Origin: Verrucomicrobiota bacterium
GTDB lineage: Bacteria; Verrucomicrobiota; Verrucomicrobiia; Chthoniobacterales; SZAS-18
Length of the DNA: 53,687 bases
Reading direction: 5' to 3'
Assembly (NCBI GenBank): GCA_019241085.1
Contig: JAFAXH010000166.1
Span: 1 to 53,687, forward strand
Every line of letters starts with the position of its first letter. Within the stretch, counting starts at the first letter, position 1. Shown one piece after another: positions 1 to 7,885 of the stretch. Both the position numbers and the translations under genes were made by a program. Below the pieces are notes generated by a model that ran no database searches, was not told the DNA's origin, and saw only the letters and a list, made by a program, of their open reading frames with translations.

Positions 1-420
1 GTAAAAGAAGCCGGCGGCGGCAACGCGGCCGAAGTGCAACTGGCGCAACTGGCGCTCAAGAACAGCCAAAACAGCGACGTGAAAGACTTTGCGCAGATGA
101 TGATTAACGATCACTCGCAGGCCAACACGGACTTAGGCAAAATCGCGGAACAGCACAAGATCACGCCGTTCCCGCCCGAAGTGCCGGCCAAGGAAAAAGC
201 GTTTTATGACAAGTTGGCGAAAATGACAGGCGCCGATTTCGACAAAGCCTACGTCGATCATGCCGTCGAAGACCACACCAAGGACGCGGCCGCTTACAAA
301 AAAGCGCAGGGCGACGTGAAAGACGCGATGTTGAAACAATACGTCGATAAAGTCACCCCGATCGTCGAGCACCATCTCGAAATGGCCAAGGCCGACCAGG
401 CTAAAATGAGCAAAGGATAA
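1..420 (+). CDS. DUF4142 domain protein, 5' end cut by the window
   Basis: The frame is open from base 1, so the start lies outside the window; the GTG at 34 is internal. The 139 visible residues are an all-helical, Lys/Ala/Asp-rich sequence with the pattern FAQMMINDHSQAN followed by a second helical half ending in LEMAKADQAKMSKG. This is the layout of the DUF4142 family (ferritin-like helical bundle, usually exported and often linked to stress or envelope functions, no proven reaction). The missing N-terminus would be expected to hold a signal peptide. It is followed by a likely intrinsic terminator, so it is the last gene of its transcript. The family call is from recognised pattern; the role is unknown. 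Confidence 0.8.
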   Translation, partial: VKEAGGGNAAEVQLAQLALKNSQNSDVKDFAQMMINDHSQANTDLGKIAEQHKITPFPPEVPAKEKAFYDKLAKMTGADFDKAYVDHAVEDHTKDAAAYKKAQGDVKDAMLKQYVDKVTPIVEHHLEMAKADQAKMSKG

Positions 421-467
421 TTGCGTTCTGACCACGGGCGGCTCGAGGCCGCCTTGGTTCGCCCGAC

Positions 468-514
468 AGCGGCGGCTCGCGCGGCAAAACGCGCCAGCCG
501 CCGTTTTGCTTTTA
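468..514 (+). terminator. intrinsic terminator after the DUF4142 gene
   Basis: An 8-bp GC stem (CGGCGGCT at 470-477 with AGCCGCCG at 496-503) is followed directly by TTTTGCTTTTA. It lies about 50 bases after the TAA of the upstream gene and before the ATG at 548, the expected place for a Rho-independent terminator. Confidence 0.55.
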
Positions 515-547
515 CGCCCGAAGCAATTGCGGTAAGGTCGCGCTCTC

Positions 548-1609
548 ATGCTCTCGCGCGTCGCCGATTGTCTTTACTGGATGAGCCGCTACATCGAGCG
601 GGCGGAAAACAACGCCCGGCTGCTCGAAGTCAACATGCAGCTCCTGCTCGACTTCGAGAACCAGACCGAGGCCGTGGCCCGTCAGCACTGGCTGCCGATC
701 TTGAACTCGCTCGAAGACGAGGATTTGTTCAACAAATTCTACACCCACGCCGACGGCGATTCGGTGGTCGAATTCGTCACCTTCGAGCCGAAGAATCCGA
801 ACTCGATTTTCTCGTGTCTCTCCCGCGCCCGCGAGAACGCGCGCTGCGTGCGCGAGCAGATTTCCTCCGAGATGTGGGAGCAGCTCAACGGCCTGTATCT
901 CTTCATCTGCTCGGCGGAAGCGCGGGAGATGCTGAAGTCCAGCGCGTATCAATTTTTCCAGCGCATCCGCGAAGGCTCGCACCTGTTCATCGGCATCACC
1001 GACGTGACGATGTCGCACGCGGAAGGCTGGGATTTTTGCCAGATCGGCAAGCACTTGGAACGCGCCGATTGCACTTCGCGCATCCTCGACGTGAAATATC
1101 ACATCCTGCTCCCGAGCGGCGAGCGCGTCGGCGGCAATCTCGACACCGTGCAATGGATGGCGGTGCTGCGTTCGTGCAGCGCGCTGGAGGCTTACACGAA
1201 ACTTCACGTCGGCGAGATCGCGCCGTGGAAGGTCGCGGAATTCCTGATCCTCAACGACCAATTCCCCCGCGCCGTGCGCTTCTGCATCCACCGCTTCGAC
1301 GCCGCGCTGCACCGCATTTCCGGCGTGGCGGAGGACCGTTATTCCTGCGAAGCCGAGCGGCTCAGCGGCCGGCTGCGGGGCGAGGTTGATTACACGTCGA
1401 TCACCGAGATTTTTCAACAACACGGCTTGCACCAGTATCTCGACCGGATGCAGAAACGGCTCCTGGAAATCGGCGTCGCCACGCACGAAACCTATTGCGA
1501 AGGCGGCTGGCAGGCCCCGACGCAATCGCAGTCGCAATCCCAGAGCCAGTCGTCGGGCAACGGCAATCAGTCGCAGTCGCAATCGCAGCGGCAGACCGCG
1601 GCGCGCTGA
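548..1609 (+). CDS. alpha-E domain protein (DUF403) with Gln-Ser repeat tail
   Basis: A 353-residue protein starting MLSRVADCLYWMSRYIERAE, the hallmark N-terminus of the alpha-E (DUF403) family, with further family patterns such as ENARCVREQISSEMWEQLN and HLERADCTSRILDVKYH. These proteins are all-helical and usually sit beside a circularly permuted ATP-grasp protein and a transglutaminase-like protein in a putative peptide-modifying cluster; neither partner is visible here, although the region before base 1 is not seen. Residues from about 325 to the end form an unusual low-complexity tail made of alternating Gln and Ser, which is not part of the family core. The enzymatic role is not established. 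The next gene starts 85 bases downstream. Confidence 0.88.
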   Translation: MLSRVADCLYWMSRYIERAENNARLLEVNMQLLLDFENQTEAVARQHWLPILNSLEDEDLFNKFYTHADGDSVVEFVTFEPKNPNSIFSCLSRARENARCVREQISSEMWEQLNGLYLFICSAEAREMLKSSAYQFFQRIREGSHLFIGITDVTMSHAEGWDFCQIGKHLERADCTSRILDVKYHILLPSGERVGGNLDTVQWMAVLRSCSALEAYTKLHVGEIAPWKVAEFLILNDQFPRAVRFCIHRFDAALHRISGVAEDRYSCEAERLSGRLRGEVDYTSITEIFQQHGLHQYLDRMQKRLLEIGVATHETYCEGGWQAPTQSQSQSQSQSSGNGNQSQSQSQRQTAAR

Positions 1610-1693
1610 AGTCAGCCGCTGCGGCTTGTGACGAAATTGTCACCAAATAGTCCGCGCCGATCCGCATCAGTTCACGGCAAAATTGCGCCCGCA

Positions 1694-2503
1694 ATGTCCA
1701 CACGCTACCGCACCGGCTGGATTTCCGACGTGCATCTCGGCACGCGCGGCTGCAACGCGCCGGCGCTGCTCAATTTCCTGCGCGATTACGAGTTTGAGAC
1801 GCTCTACATCGTCGGCGATCTCATCGACATCTGGAGCCTGCGCCGCAGCCGCTACTGGCCGCAGACGCACAACGACATCATTCAGAAAATCCTGCGCAAA
1901 GGCCGCAAGGGCACGCGGCTCGTTTACATCCCCGGCAATCACGACGAATTTCTGCGCCGCTTCACCGGCGACTACGGCAGCCTCACGATCCAGCGCCGAG
2001 CCATCCACACCACGGCGGACGGCCGGCGGCTGCTCGTCATCCACGGCGACGAACTCGACACCGTGGTGCAAAACATCAAGTGGCTCGCCTTCGTCGGCGA
2101 CGTCGGCTACCAGACGCTGCTGGCGCTGAACGCGCCGCTCAACGTCGTGCGCCGCTGGTGCGGACTCGGCTACTGGTCGCTGAGCGCGCACGTCAAAAAG
2201 CGGGTGAAAAACGCCGTCGCCTTCATCGGCGAATTCGAGCAGGCCGTCGCGCGCTACGCGCAGGATTACCAAGTGCAGGGCGTGCTCTGCGGGCACATCC
2301 ACAGCCCGGCGCTCCGGCAAATCGGCGCGACGTGGTATTACAACAGCGGCGACTTTGTCGAGAGCTGTTCCGCCCTGGTCGAGCACGAGGATGGGCGCAT
2401 CGAATTGCTCACGCATTTACCCGTTGAAACTTCCGTCTCCAGCCCGAGCGACGAGGAATCCGAACCCGCCGACGATGTTTTCCCCGTGCCGCTGACGGGC
2501 TAA
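1694..2503 (+). CDS. LpxH-like metallophosphoesterase
   Basis: A 269-residue calcineurin-type phosphoesterase. All metal-binding blocks are visible in order: SDVHLG near residue 10, GDLIDIW near 43, GNHDE near 81, HGDE near 116, and CGHIH near 200 followed by YYNSGDFVES. This is the UDP-2,3-diacylglucosamine diphosphatase (LpxH/YbbF-like) branch, which in lipid A synthesis hydrolyses UDP-2,3-diacylglucosamine at the inner face of the membrane; distant members act on other substrates, so the lipid A role is an inference. An in-frame GTG at 1628 would add 22 residues of poor quality, so the ATG at 1694 just before the conserved RTGWISDVHLG was chosen. The gene ends beside an inverted-repeat element. 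Confidence 0.82.
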   Translation: MSTRYRTGWISDVHLGTRGCNAPALLNFLRDYEFETLYIVGDLIDIWSLRRSRYWPQTHNDIIQKILRKGRKGTRLVYIPGNHDEFLRRFTGDYGSLTIQRRAIHTTADGRRLLVIHGDELDTVVQNIKWLAFVGDVGYQTLLALNAPLNVVRRWCGLGYWSLSAHVKKRVKNAVAFIGEFEQAVARYAQDYQVQGVLCGHIHSPALRQIGATWYYNSGDFVESCSALVEHEDGRIELLTHLPVETSVSSPSDEESEPADDVFPVPLTG

Positions 2504-2510
2504 GAAAAAA

Positions 2511-2616
2511 GCAGGTTTTTTAGACAGAATTAACAAAATTATCAGAATTTTTCGGAAGAGAAGTATTCACTCCGTTTCCGTGAATTCTGTTTTATTCTGT
2601 TAATTCTGTCTAAAAA
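2511..2616. repeat. inverted-repeat element, family A, copy 1
   Basis: About 106 bp with near-perfect terminal inverted repeats: the left arm reads GCAGGTTTTTTAGACAG then AATTAACAAAAT, the right arm ATTCTGTTAATTCTGTC then TAAAAA. Much more AT-rich than its surroundings. A second copy lies at 41068-41178. It sits between the stops of two convergent genes and could fold into a long hairpin in RNA. It resembles the small palindromic repeats built on AGAATTAACA-like units that are scattered through many bacterial genomes. Confidence 0.8.
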
Positions 2617-2627
2617 TCTCCGTGCCT

Positions 2628-3797
2628 TCACCCGCCGCGCACCCAGCGCAGGTAGCCGCCCACGAGCGCCGGGCCGGCGAAGAGCCAGAGCAGCGCGCCG
2701 AGCGCGAGGTACGGACCGAAAGGCAGCTTGGCCTCGCGCCCGCGCGGGCCGAGCGCGAGCGCGGCAAGGCCGACGACCGAGCCGATGACCGACGCGGCGG
2801 CGACGGTGAAAAAGACCGCCTGCCAGCCGAGGAACGCGCCGATGCAGGCGATGAATTTCACGTCGCCAAAACCCATCGCCTCGCGCGGGAAAACATATTC
2901 GCGCACCCGGCCGCTGAATTGCTCGATGCCAGCCAGCGGATAATCCTGCTTGCCCAGTTGCAGCCGGTCGGCGAAGCAACGCAGGGTCACGTTTTCATGC
3001 TCCTGCCCGGCCAGCACGAGCCGGTCGCATTCGAGGATGAACTGGTCCTTGGGCCGCAGAAACAGCTCGCTCCAGCGGTCGGTCTCCGCGCCGATGCGCA
3101 GCTCGGCGTCGCGCGCCGGTTCCTGCTCCTGCACCGGCAGGCTTTGCCAGGTGAAATCCTCCGGCGGTTCGAGGCGGATCCGTTTTTTGCCGAAGGCGAG
3201 CTTGCCCAATTCGACCACCGCGAGCAGCGTCGCGAACCCGGCCGCCGCGCCGACCACCGACCAGAGCAAGCCGAGCGCCGGCGCCGTCTCGCCCAACAGC
3301 CGGGGAAAGCCCAGCCCGCAGAGCACGCCGGCGACCGTGCCGCCGAGTGTGATTTCGTCGGGAATGATGAAATGATCGAAGTCGATGAACGTCGCCGCGA
3401 TCAAGAGCGAAACAAAAATCCACAACGGCAGCGCCAGCAGCCAGTCGAACCCCAGCCAGACCGCGAGAAAGAGCGCCGCCGTGAGCAGTTCGATGAGCGG
3501 ATAGCGCGGCGAGATGCGCGTCTGGCAATGCGCGCAGCGCCCGCGCAGCCAGAGCCAGCCAAAGATGGGGACGTTGTGATGCGCCGCAATCGGCGCGCGG
3601 CAGCTCGGACAGAAGGAGCGTTTCGGTTCGTTGACGGAAAGCCCGAGCGGCAGGCGGTAGATGACGACGTTCAAAAACGAGCCGACGATGGCGCCCAGCA
3701 CGAAGGCCGTGACGGCAAAGAATATCTCGTAGGCTGCGATGACGGAGGCGGCGAGCATGGCAAAGAAGAAAGTGGAAGTTCGCAGGTTTCGAGCCAA
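2628..3797 (-). CDS. prepilin peptidase (type IV leader peptidase) with a large insert
   Basis: A 389-residue polytopic membrane protein. Seen in order: GSFLNVVIYRLP (about 39-50), zinc-binding cysteine pairs CPSC (63-66) and CAHC (88-91), the first catalytic aspartate region IDFDHFIIPD (138-147), and the second, GFGDVKF, with Asp near 312. These are the defining features of the aspartic prepilin peptidase/N-methyltransferase that cleaves and methylates type IV pilin-like and type II secretion pseudopilin precursors at the cytoplasmic face. Residues about 200-305 form an extra soluble stretch, not present in the short classical enzymes, placed between the two catalytic aspartates. No pilin or secretion genes are in this window, so it is an orphan here. 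It is convergent with the phosphoesterase gene, with repeat element A between them. Confidence 0.93.
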   Translation of the reverse strand: MARNLRTSTFFFAMLAASVIAAYEIFFAVTAFVLGAIVGSFLNVVIYRLPLGLSVNEPKRSFCPSCRAPIAAHHNVPIFGWLWLRGRCAHCQTRISPRYPLIELLTAALFLAVWLGFDWLLALPLWIFVSLLIAATFIDFDHFIIPDEITLGGTVAGVLCGLGFPRLLGETAPALGLLWSVVGAAAGFATLLAVVELGKLAFGKKRIRLEPPEDFTWQSLPVQEQEPARDAELRIGAETDRWSELFLRPKDQFILECDRLVLAGQEHENVTLRCFADRLQLGKQDYPLAGIEQFSGRVREYVFPREAMGFGDVKFIACIGAFLGWQAVFFTVAAASVIGSVVGLAALALGPRGREAKLPFGPYLALGALLWLFAGPALVGGYLRWVRGG

Positions 3798-3837
3798 GCC
3801 GCTATTTCAAGCACTCTCGGTGGTGGCCTACTTTTCC

Positions 3838-3946
3838 TGTCATCCTGAGCTTGTCGAAGGATCGCTTGCTGTCTGCCTTGGCTCGATGCGTATGTCCACA
3901 GAGCCGGACTTCAAATCAGAGGTCTTTCGACAAGCTCGGGATGACA
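3838..3946. repeat. inverted-repeat element, family B, copy 1
   Basis: The left arm TGTCATCCTGAGCTTGTCG (continuing AAGGATC) and the right arm, which ends CGACAAGCTCGGGATGACA, are inverted copies with few mismatches, about 109 bp end to end. It lies in the 160-bp gap between two minus-strand genes. A longer, rearranged relative lies at 42469-42672. This type of TGTCATCCTGAGC palindrome is a known kind of dispersed intergenic repeat in several bacterial phyla. Confidence 0.75.
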
Positions 3947-3958
3947 GCAAATGAACTT

Positions 3959-4228
3959 TCAACGCACCTTCGCCTTCTTCGCCTCGCACTCCTCCTGCAA
4001 ACGCCGCACCTCGCGGCTGAGCTGGAGTTGCACCTGCTCGGCGCCTTCGCTGTCACCTTTGGCGCGGGCGGCGGCGATCTGCGATTGGAGGAAGACTTCC
4101 TTTTCCGCGATCTTCGCTTTGTAGAGCGAATCGATCTCGGCCAACTCCTGTTTTTGCGCGTCGGTCAGCTTGGCGGTCGGCGCCTGTTTTTCCAGGCGTT
4201 CCATGGTCAGTTCAAAAGCGGATTTCAT
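3959..4228 (-). CDS. small coiled-coil hypothetical protein
   Basis: An 89-residue, strongly charged protein, MKSAFELTMERLEKQ onward, predicted by eye to be one long amphipathic helix or coiled coil with an Arg/Lys/Glu-rich C-terminus. No catalytic motif, signal peptide or membrane segment is visible. It lies alone between repeat B and the divergent HAD phosphatase gene (60 bases between start codons). I do not recognise a family; the good codon usage and complete frame support a real gene. Confidence 0.6.
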   Translation of the reverse strand: MKSAFELTMERLEKQAPTAKLTDAQKQELAEIDSLYKAKIAEKEVFLQSQIAAARAKGDSEGAEQVQLQLSREVRRLQEECEAKKAKVR

Positions 4229-4287
4229 GGAGAGAGCTTTGTGCGTTGCGCCGCCGGGTTCAACCCGTAAATTGCCCGCTCCCGCGC

Positions 4288-5136
4288 ATGGAACCCGCCC
4301 CGCCGTTCGCTTCCAACATCCGTCTCGTCAGCACGGATTTTGACAGCACGCTGGTCGATCACGACAAGCCGCAGCCCTTCGCGCCGGAGTTGATCGCGGT
4401 GCTGCGCACGTTGCGCCGGCACGGGGTTTTTTGGGTGATTAACACCGGCCGCTCCCCGCGCCTGCTCGATCATGGATTGACCGAATACGGCTGGCCGATC
4501 CGGCCCGATTTTGCGATCACCAGCGAGCGCGAAATTTGCCGGCCGGCGGATGAAAAAAACGGGCTGCCCGGCCGCGACGGCACGACTTGGGCGGACTACG
4601 GCGATTGGAACGAGCGTTGCGCGCGCGACCACGAGGAACTCTTCGCCGCCGCCCGTCCGCTCATGCGCGACGTGCTCGCTTTTTTGACCAACGAAACCTG
4701 CGCGACGCCGCTCTTCGATCCGACGCCCAGCGCCGAGGCGGGCGAGCAACCCGCCGGCCTCGTGGCCGCCGACGAGCCGGAGATGGACCGCATCGCGGCG
4801 TTTCTCGACAGCCTGCGCCCGCGCTGCCCGAAGCTGGGCTATCAACGCAATAAAATCTACCTGCGCTTTTGCCACGCCGACTACGATAAAGGCGTGGCCT
4901 TGGCCGAGCTGGGCCGGATGCTCGGCCTCGAGGCCGACGCGATTTTCGCCGTCGGCGATCATCACAACGATCTCTCGATGCTCGACGGCCGCCATGCGCG
5001 CCACGTCGCCTGCCCCGCCAACGCCATTGACGAGGTCAAGGCGGCGGTGCAGCGCGCCGGCGGTCATGTAGCCAGCGCGCCGTGCAGCCTCGGCGTGATC
5101 GAGGCGTTGCGCCGGCACTTTCCCGAATTGCTCTGA
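4288..5136 (+). CDS. HAD-superfamily hydrolase (Cof/IIB-like phosphatase)
   Basis: A 282-residue haloacid-dehalogenase-type hydrolase. Motif I is DFDSTLVD (nucleophile Asp17, second Asp19), motif II lies at NTGRS, motif III at the Lys of the YDKG region, and motif IV is GDHHNDLSML. The large cap region between motifs II and III (about residues 75-190) fits the type IIB (Cof) class of small-molecule phosphatases, mostly sugar phosphates or nucleotides. The substrate cannot be told. A TTG at 4246 could extend the frame by 14 residues, but the ATG at 4288 is better. The next gene starts on the base after its stop codon, so the two are probably co-transcribed. Confidence 0.85.
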   Translation: MEPAPPFASNIRLVSTDFDSTLVDHDKPQPFAPELIAVLRTLRRHGVFWVINTGRSPRLLDHGLTEYGWPIRPDFAITSEREICRPADEKNGLPGRDGTTWADYGDWNERCARDHEELFAAARPLMRDVLAFLTNETCATPLFDPTPSAEAGEQPAGLVAADEPEMDRIAAFLDSLRPRCPKLGYQRNKIYLRFCHADYDKGVALAELGRMLGLEADAIFAVGDHHNDLSMLDGRHARHVACPANAIDEVKAAVQRAGGHVASAPCSLGVIEALRRHFPELL

Positions 5137-5490
5137 ATGGAATACTTTTGGCCAGTTTTTGTTTGCATCATACTAATGATGTTCATCGTCAGTATGATTT
5201 CTTCCCGTTTACGGGAGCGTCGGATCAAACGTGCGGTTGAAGCGCTGGTCCCGCGCGTCAAACAGCATTTCGAGGTAGGTCATCGCTATAACGTCTTTCT
5301 CAGTCACGGTCAGACGTTCGAGCAGGTGCTTTTTGTCGGCATTTCTGCGCCATACAGTTCTAGACACTCAGCTTTACCATTTCCGCTCACTAGCTGGGTC
5401 ATCTTGGAGCAAAAGAGTGGCCAGCGTCTTTACATCAAACCAGAATCCATCCGATATTACGAAGACGCTCGGAACGGCGCCGACAAATAA
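5137..5490 (+). CDS. small membrane-anchored hypothetical protein
   Basis: 117 residues. Residues about 4-22 are a hydrophobic membrane segment, followed by a basic stretch (RLRERRIKR) that should stay in the cytoplasm and a small mixed soluble domain ending DARNGADK. The gene has visibly lower GC and less biased codon use than its neighbours. It begins immediately after the HAD gene stop (no gap), suggesting translational coupling. No family recognised; the soluble part has a short beta-rich look (LTSWVILEQKSGQRLYIKPE), but I assign no function. Confidence 0.65.
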   Translation: MEYFWPVFVCIILMMFIVSMISSRLRERRIKRAVEALVPRVKQHFEVGHRYNVFLSHGQTFEQVLFVGISAPYSSRHSALPFPLTSWVILEQKSGQRLYIKPESIRYYEDARNGADK

Positions 5491-5503
5491 ATAGCCGCCC
5501 TTT

Positions 5504-6484
5504 TTACCACGCGCGTGCTTCGGGATTCACGGCATCAGGTGGCCGCCGGCCCGCGAGCGCGTCGAGCAAGTTTGTCACGGCGCACTGTGCCATCGCGTAG
5601 CGCGTCTCGTGCGTCGCCGAGCCGATGTGCGGCAGAGCCACGACGTTGGGGAAACGCAGCAGCGGCGAATCCGCCGGCAACGGTTCGCGCACGAAGACAT
5701 CGAGTCCGGCGCCGCGAATCTGCTCTTTTTCCAATGCCTCGATCAGCGCCGGCTCGTCCACGATCTTGCCGCGCGAGCCGTTGATGAAAAAGGCGCCCGG
5801 CTTCATCTGCGCAAATTCCGCCGCGCCGATGGAGTTCTCCGTCTCCGCGGTCAACGGCAGCACCACGCAGATGAAATCAGACTCGCGCAGCAGTTCCTCG
5901 CGCGAACAATAGCGCGCGGCGCACTGCGCCTCGGTTTCCAGGTTGCGGCTGCGGTTGTGATATAAAATCGGCATGCCGAAGCCGAGATGGCCGCGCCGCG
6001 CGACGGCGGAACCGATGCGGCCCAGGCCGAGAATGCCGAGCGTCTTGCCGTGAACGTCGGTGCCAAATTGCGCCTCGCCGATGCTCCTCTGCCAGCGGCC
6101 GGCTTTGACGAATTCCGCCAGCTCGACGATGCGCCGCGCGGTCGCCAGCACGAGCGAGAAAATCGTGTCCGCCGTGGATTCCGTCAGCACGTCGGGCGTG
6201 TTCGTCAGCACGATGCCGCGCCGGGTCAAACCCGCCACGTCGTAATTATCGTAGCCGACCGAGATGGTGGCGATTGCCTCCAGGTCCGTGGCGCCTGCGA
6301 ACATGGTGTCGTCGAGCTTCACGCTCGCTCCAATCATGCCGTGCGCCTGGTGAATGGCCGCGATGAACTCGGTGCGATTCGCTTGGTTTACCTGTTCGAA
6401 ATGTGTCACCGCGCACTCCGCTTCGAGCCGGGCGAGTTCCGGAGCAGGGAGCTTGCGATGAAAAACGATGACCCGTTTTTTCAT
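5504..6484 (-). CDS. kguD: 2-keto-6-phosphogluconate reductase (KguD-like 2-hydroxyacid dehydrogenase)
   Basis: A 326-residue D-isomer-specific 2-hydroxyacid dehydrogenase. The NAD(P)-binding motif GLGRIG sits near residues 153-158; the catalytic triad is visible as Arg in NGSRGKIVDE, Glu in VREPLP, and His in PHIGSATHETR. By sequence alone it could be glyoxylate/hydroxypyruvate reductase (GhrB), but as last gene of a kguE-K-T-D ordered operon it most likely reduces 2-keto-6-phosphogluconate to 6-phosphogluconate, feeding the pentose phosphate or Entner-Doudoroff routes. The gap to the transporter gene upstream is 27 bases. Cytoplasmic. Confidence 0.85.
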   Translation of the reverse strand: MKKRVIVFHRKLPAPELARLEAECAVTHFEQVNQANRTEFIAAIHQAHGMIGASVKLDDTMFAGATDLEAIATISVGYDNYDVAGLTRRGIVLTNTPDVLTESTADTIFSLVLATARRIVELAEFVKAGRWQRSIGEAQFGTDVHGKTLGILGLGRIGSAVARRGHLGFGMPILYHNRSRNLETEAQCAARYCSREELLRESDFICVVLPLTAETENSIGAAEFAQMKPGAFFINGSRGKIVDEPALIEALEKEQIRGAGLDVFVREPLPADSPLLRFPNVVALPHIGSATHETRYAMAQCAVTNLLDALAGRRPPDAVNPEARAW

Positions 6485-6511
6485 GTGAGCATCGACGAGC
6501 GCCTCCGCCGT

Positions 6512-7834
6512 TCAAGCGCGGGCCAAAGTCCCGGCGGGCAACTCGTCGTCCGGCCGTGCCTTGACGAGCATCGTGATGACCGCCGCGACCACGAGCGCGC
6601 TGGCCATGAAGATATACGACGCGCCCGGATTTCCGGTCCAGCCGTTCAACCAGCCGACGATGTAGGAGCCGGTGAAGGAACCGAGCGCGCCCATGCTGTT
6701 GATGAGCGCCATCGCGCCGCCGGCGACGTTGCGCGGCAGCAACTCGGGCACGATGGCGAAGAACGGCCCGTAGGGCGCATACATCCCGGCGCCCGCGATG
6801 ATGAGCAACGCGTAGGAAAGCCAGAAGCTGTTTGTGCCCACGGCATACGAGCCGAAGAACGCGAGCGCCGCGACGAGCAGCGGCGGCCAGACAAAGAGCT
6901 TGCGGTTCATCATCTTGTCCGACGCCCAGGAAACCGCGATCATCGCCAGGGTCGCGCCCAAAAACGGCGCGGAAGCCAGCCAGCCGGCGCGGACGATGTC
7001 CACGTTGGGCGCAGCTTTCAAAATCGACGGCAGCCAGAGCACGAAGCCATACACGCCGATGCTCCAGCAGAAATACTGGACGCAAAGCCAGATGACTTTC
7101 GGCGAGCGAAATGCTTCGGCATAATTTTTTACCGGCTTGATGCCGACCTGCTCCCGCTGGAGCTGCGCTTCGATGGCCTGTTTCTCGTCTTCATCGAGCC
7201 ACCTGGCTTTGGCGGGTCGATCTTCCGCGATCATCCACCAGACCACGGCCCAGATGACGGCGGGCAAGCCTTCGATGATGAACATCTGCCGCCAGCCGAA
7301 CGCCTTGATCAAATAACCTGACAGGATCGACATCCAGAGCAGCGTGACCGGATTGCCCAGAATGAGCACCGTGTTGGCGCGCGAGCGCTCGGTTTTCGTG
7401 AACCAGTTGCTGATGAAAACGAGCATCGCCGGCAGCACCGCCGCCTCGACGACGCCGATCATGAACCGGACCACGATCAGCGCCGGCACGTTGTTTACCA
7501 CGCCGGTCAGCGCGGCGAGGCCGCCCCACAAAATCAGGCTCCAAAAGACGAGCACCTTCGCGCTGCGCCGCTCGGCGTAGATGCCGCCGGGAATCTGGAA
7601 AAAGAAGTAGCCGAGAAAGAAAAGCGAGGCGAGCAGCGACTTCATCTGGTCCGACACGCCGAGGTCCTTGTTCATCCCGGCGGCAGCGGCGAAGCCGAAG
7701 TTCGCCCGGTCCAGATACGCGAGGCTGTAGGTGATGAAGACGACCGGCAGGATGTAGAGCCAGCGCTTTTTGTGCAGCGGCTCGCCGGCGGTCGCGGTCG
7801 AGGCGGCTACGGGAGGATTGGAGGAAGAAGCCAT
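6512..7834 (-). CDS. kguT: 2-ketogluconate transporter, MFS family
   Basis: A 440-residue major facilitator with about 12 hydrophobic segments and the anion:cation symporter (ACS) family look: YLDRANFGFA in helix 1, IPGGIYAERRSAKVL in the loop between helices 2 and 3, and GNPVTLLWMSILSG. The C-terminal half holds VAGGAMALINSMGALGSF, typical of the KguT/PanE-like sugar-acid branch. It should import 2-ketogluconate across the inner membrane, driven by protons. Its gene lies between the kinase and reductase genes (51 and 27 bases apart), matching the Pseudomonas kguEKTD order, and this context decides the substrate call. Confidence 0.87.
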   Translation of the reverse strand: MASSSNPPVAASTATAGEPLHKKRWLYILPVVFITYSLAYLDRANFGFAAAAGMNKDLGVSDQMKSLLASLFFLGYFFFQIPGGIYAERRSAKVLVFWSLILWGGLAALTGVVNNVPALIVVRFMIGVVEAAVLPAMLVFISNWFTKTERSRANTVLILGNPVTLLWMSILSGYLIKAFGWRQMFIIEGLPAVIWAVVWWMIAEDRPAKARWLDEDEKQAIEAQLQREQVGIKPVKNYAEAFRSPKVIWLCVQYFCWSIGVYGFVLWLPSILKAAPNVDIVRAGWLASAPFLGATLAMIAVSWASDKMMNRKLFVWPPLLVAALAFFGSYAVGTNSFWLSYALLIIAGAGMYAPYGPFFAIVPELLPRNVAGGAMALINSMGALGSFTGSYIVGWLNGWTGNPGASYIFMASALVVAAVITMLVKARPDDELPAGTLARA

Positions 7835-7885
7835 GTTTTGGGGGGTGGCTAGGCGTTTCTGGGATGGGCGGGATTTTACACCAGC

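Noticed and set aside
2622..3848. A 408-residue plus-strand frame over the prepilin peptidase gene
   Set aside because: Low-complexity Arg/Glu/Ala sequence antisense to a protein with all catalytic motifs.
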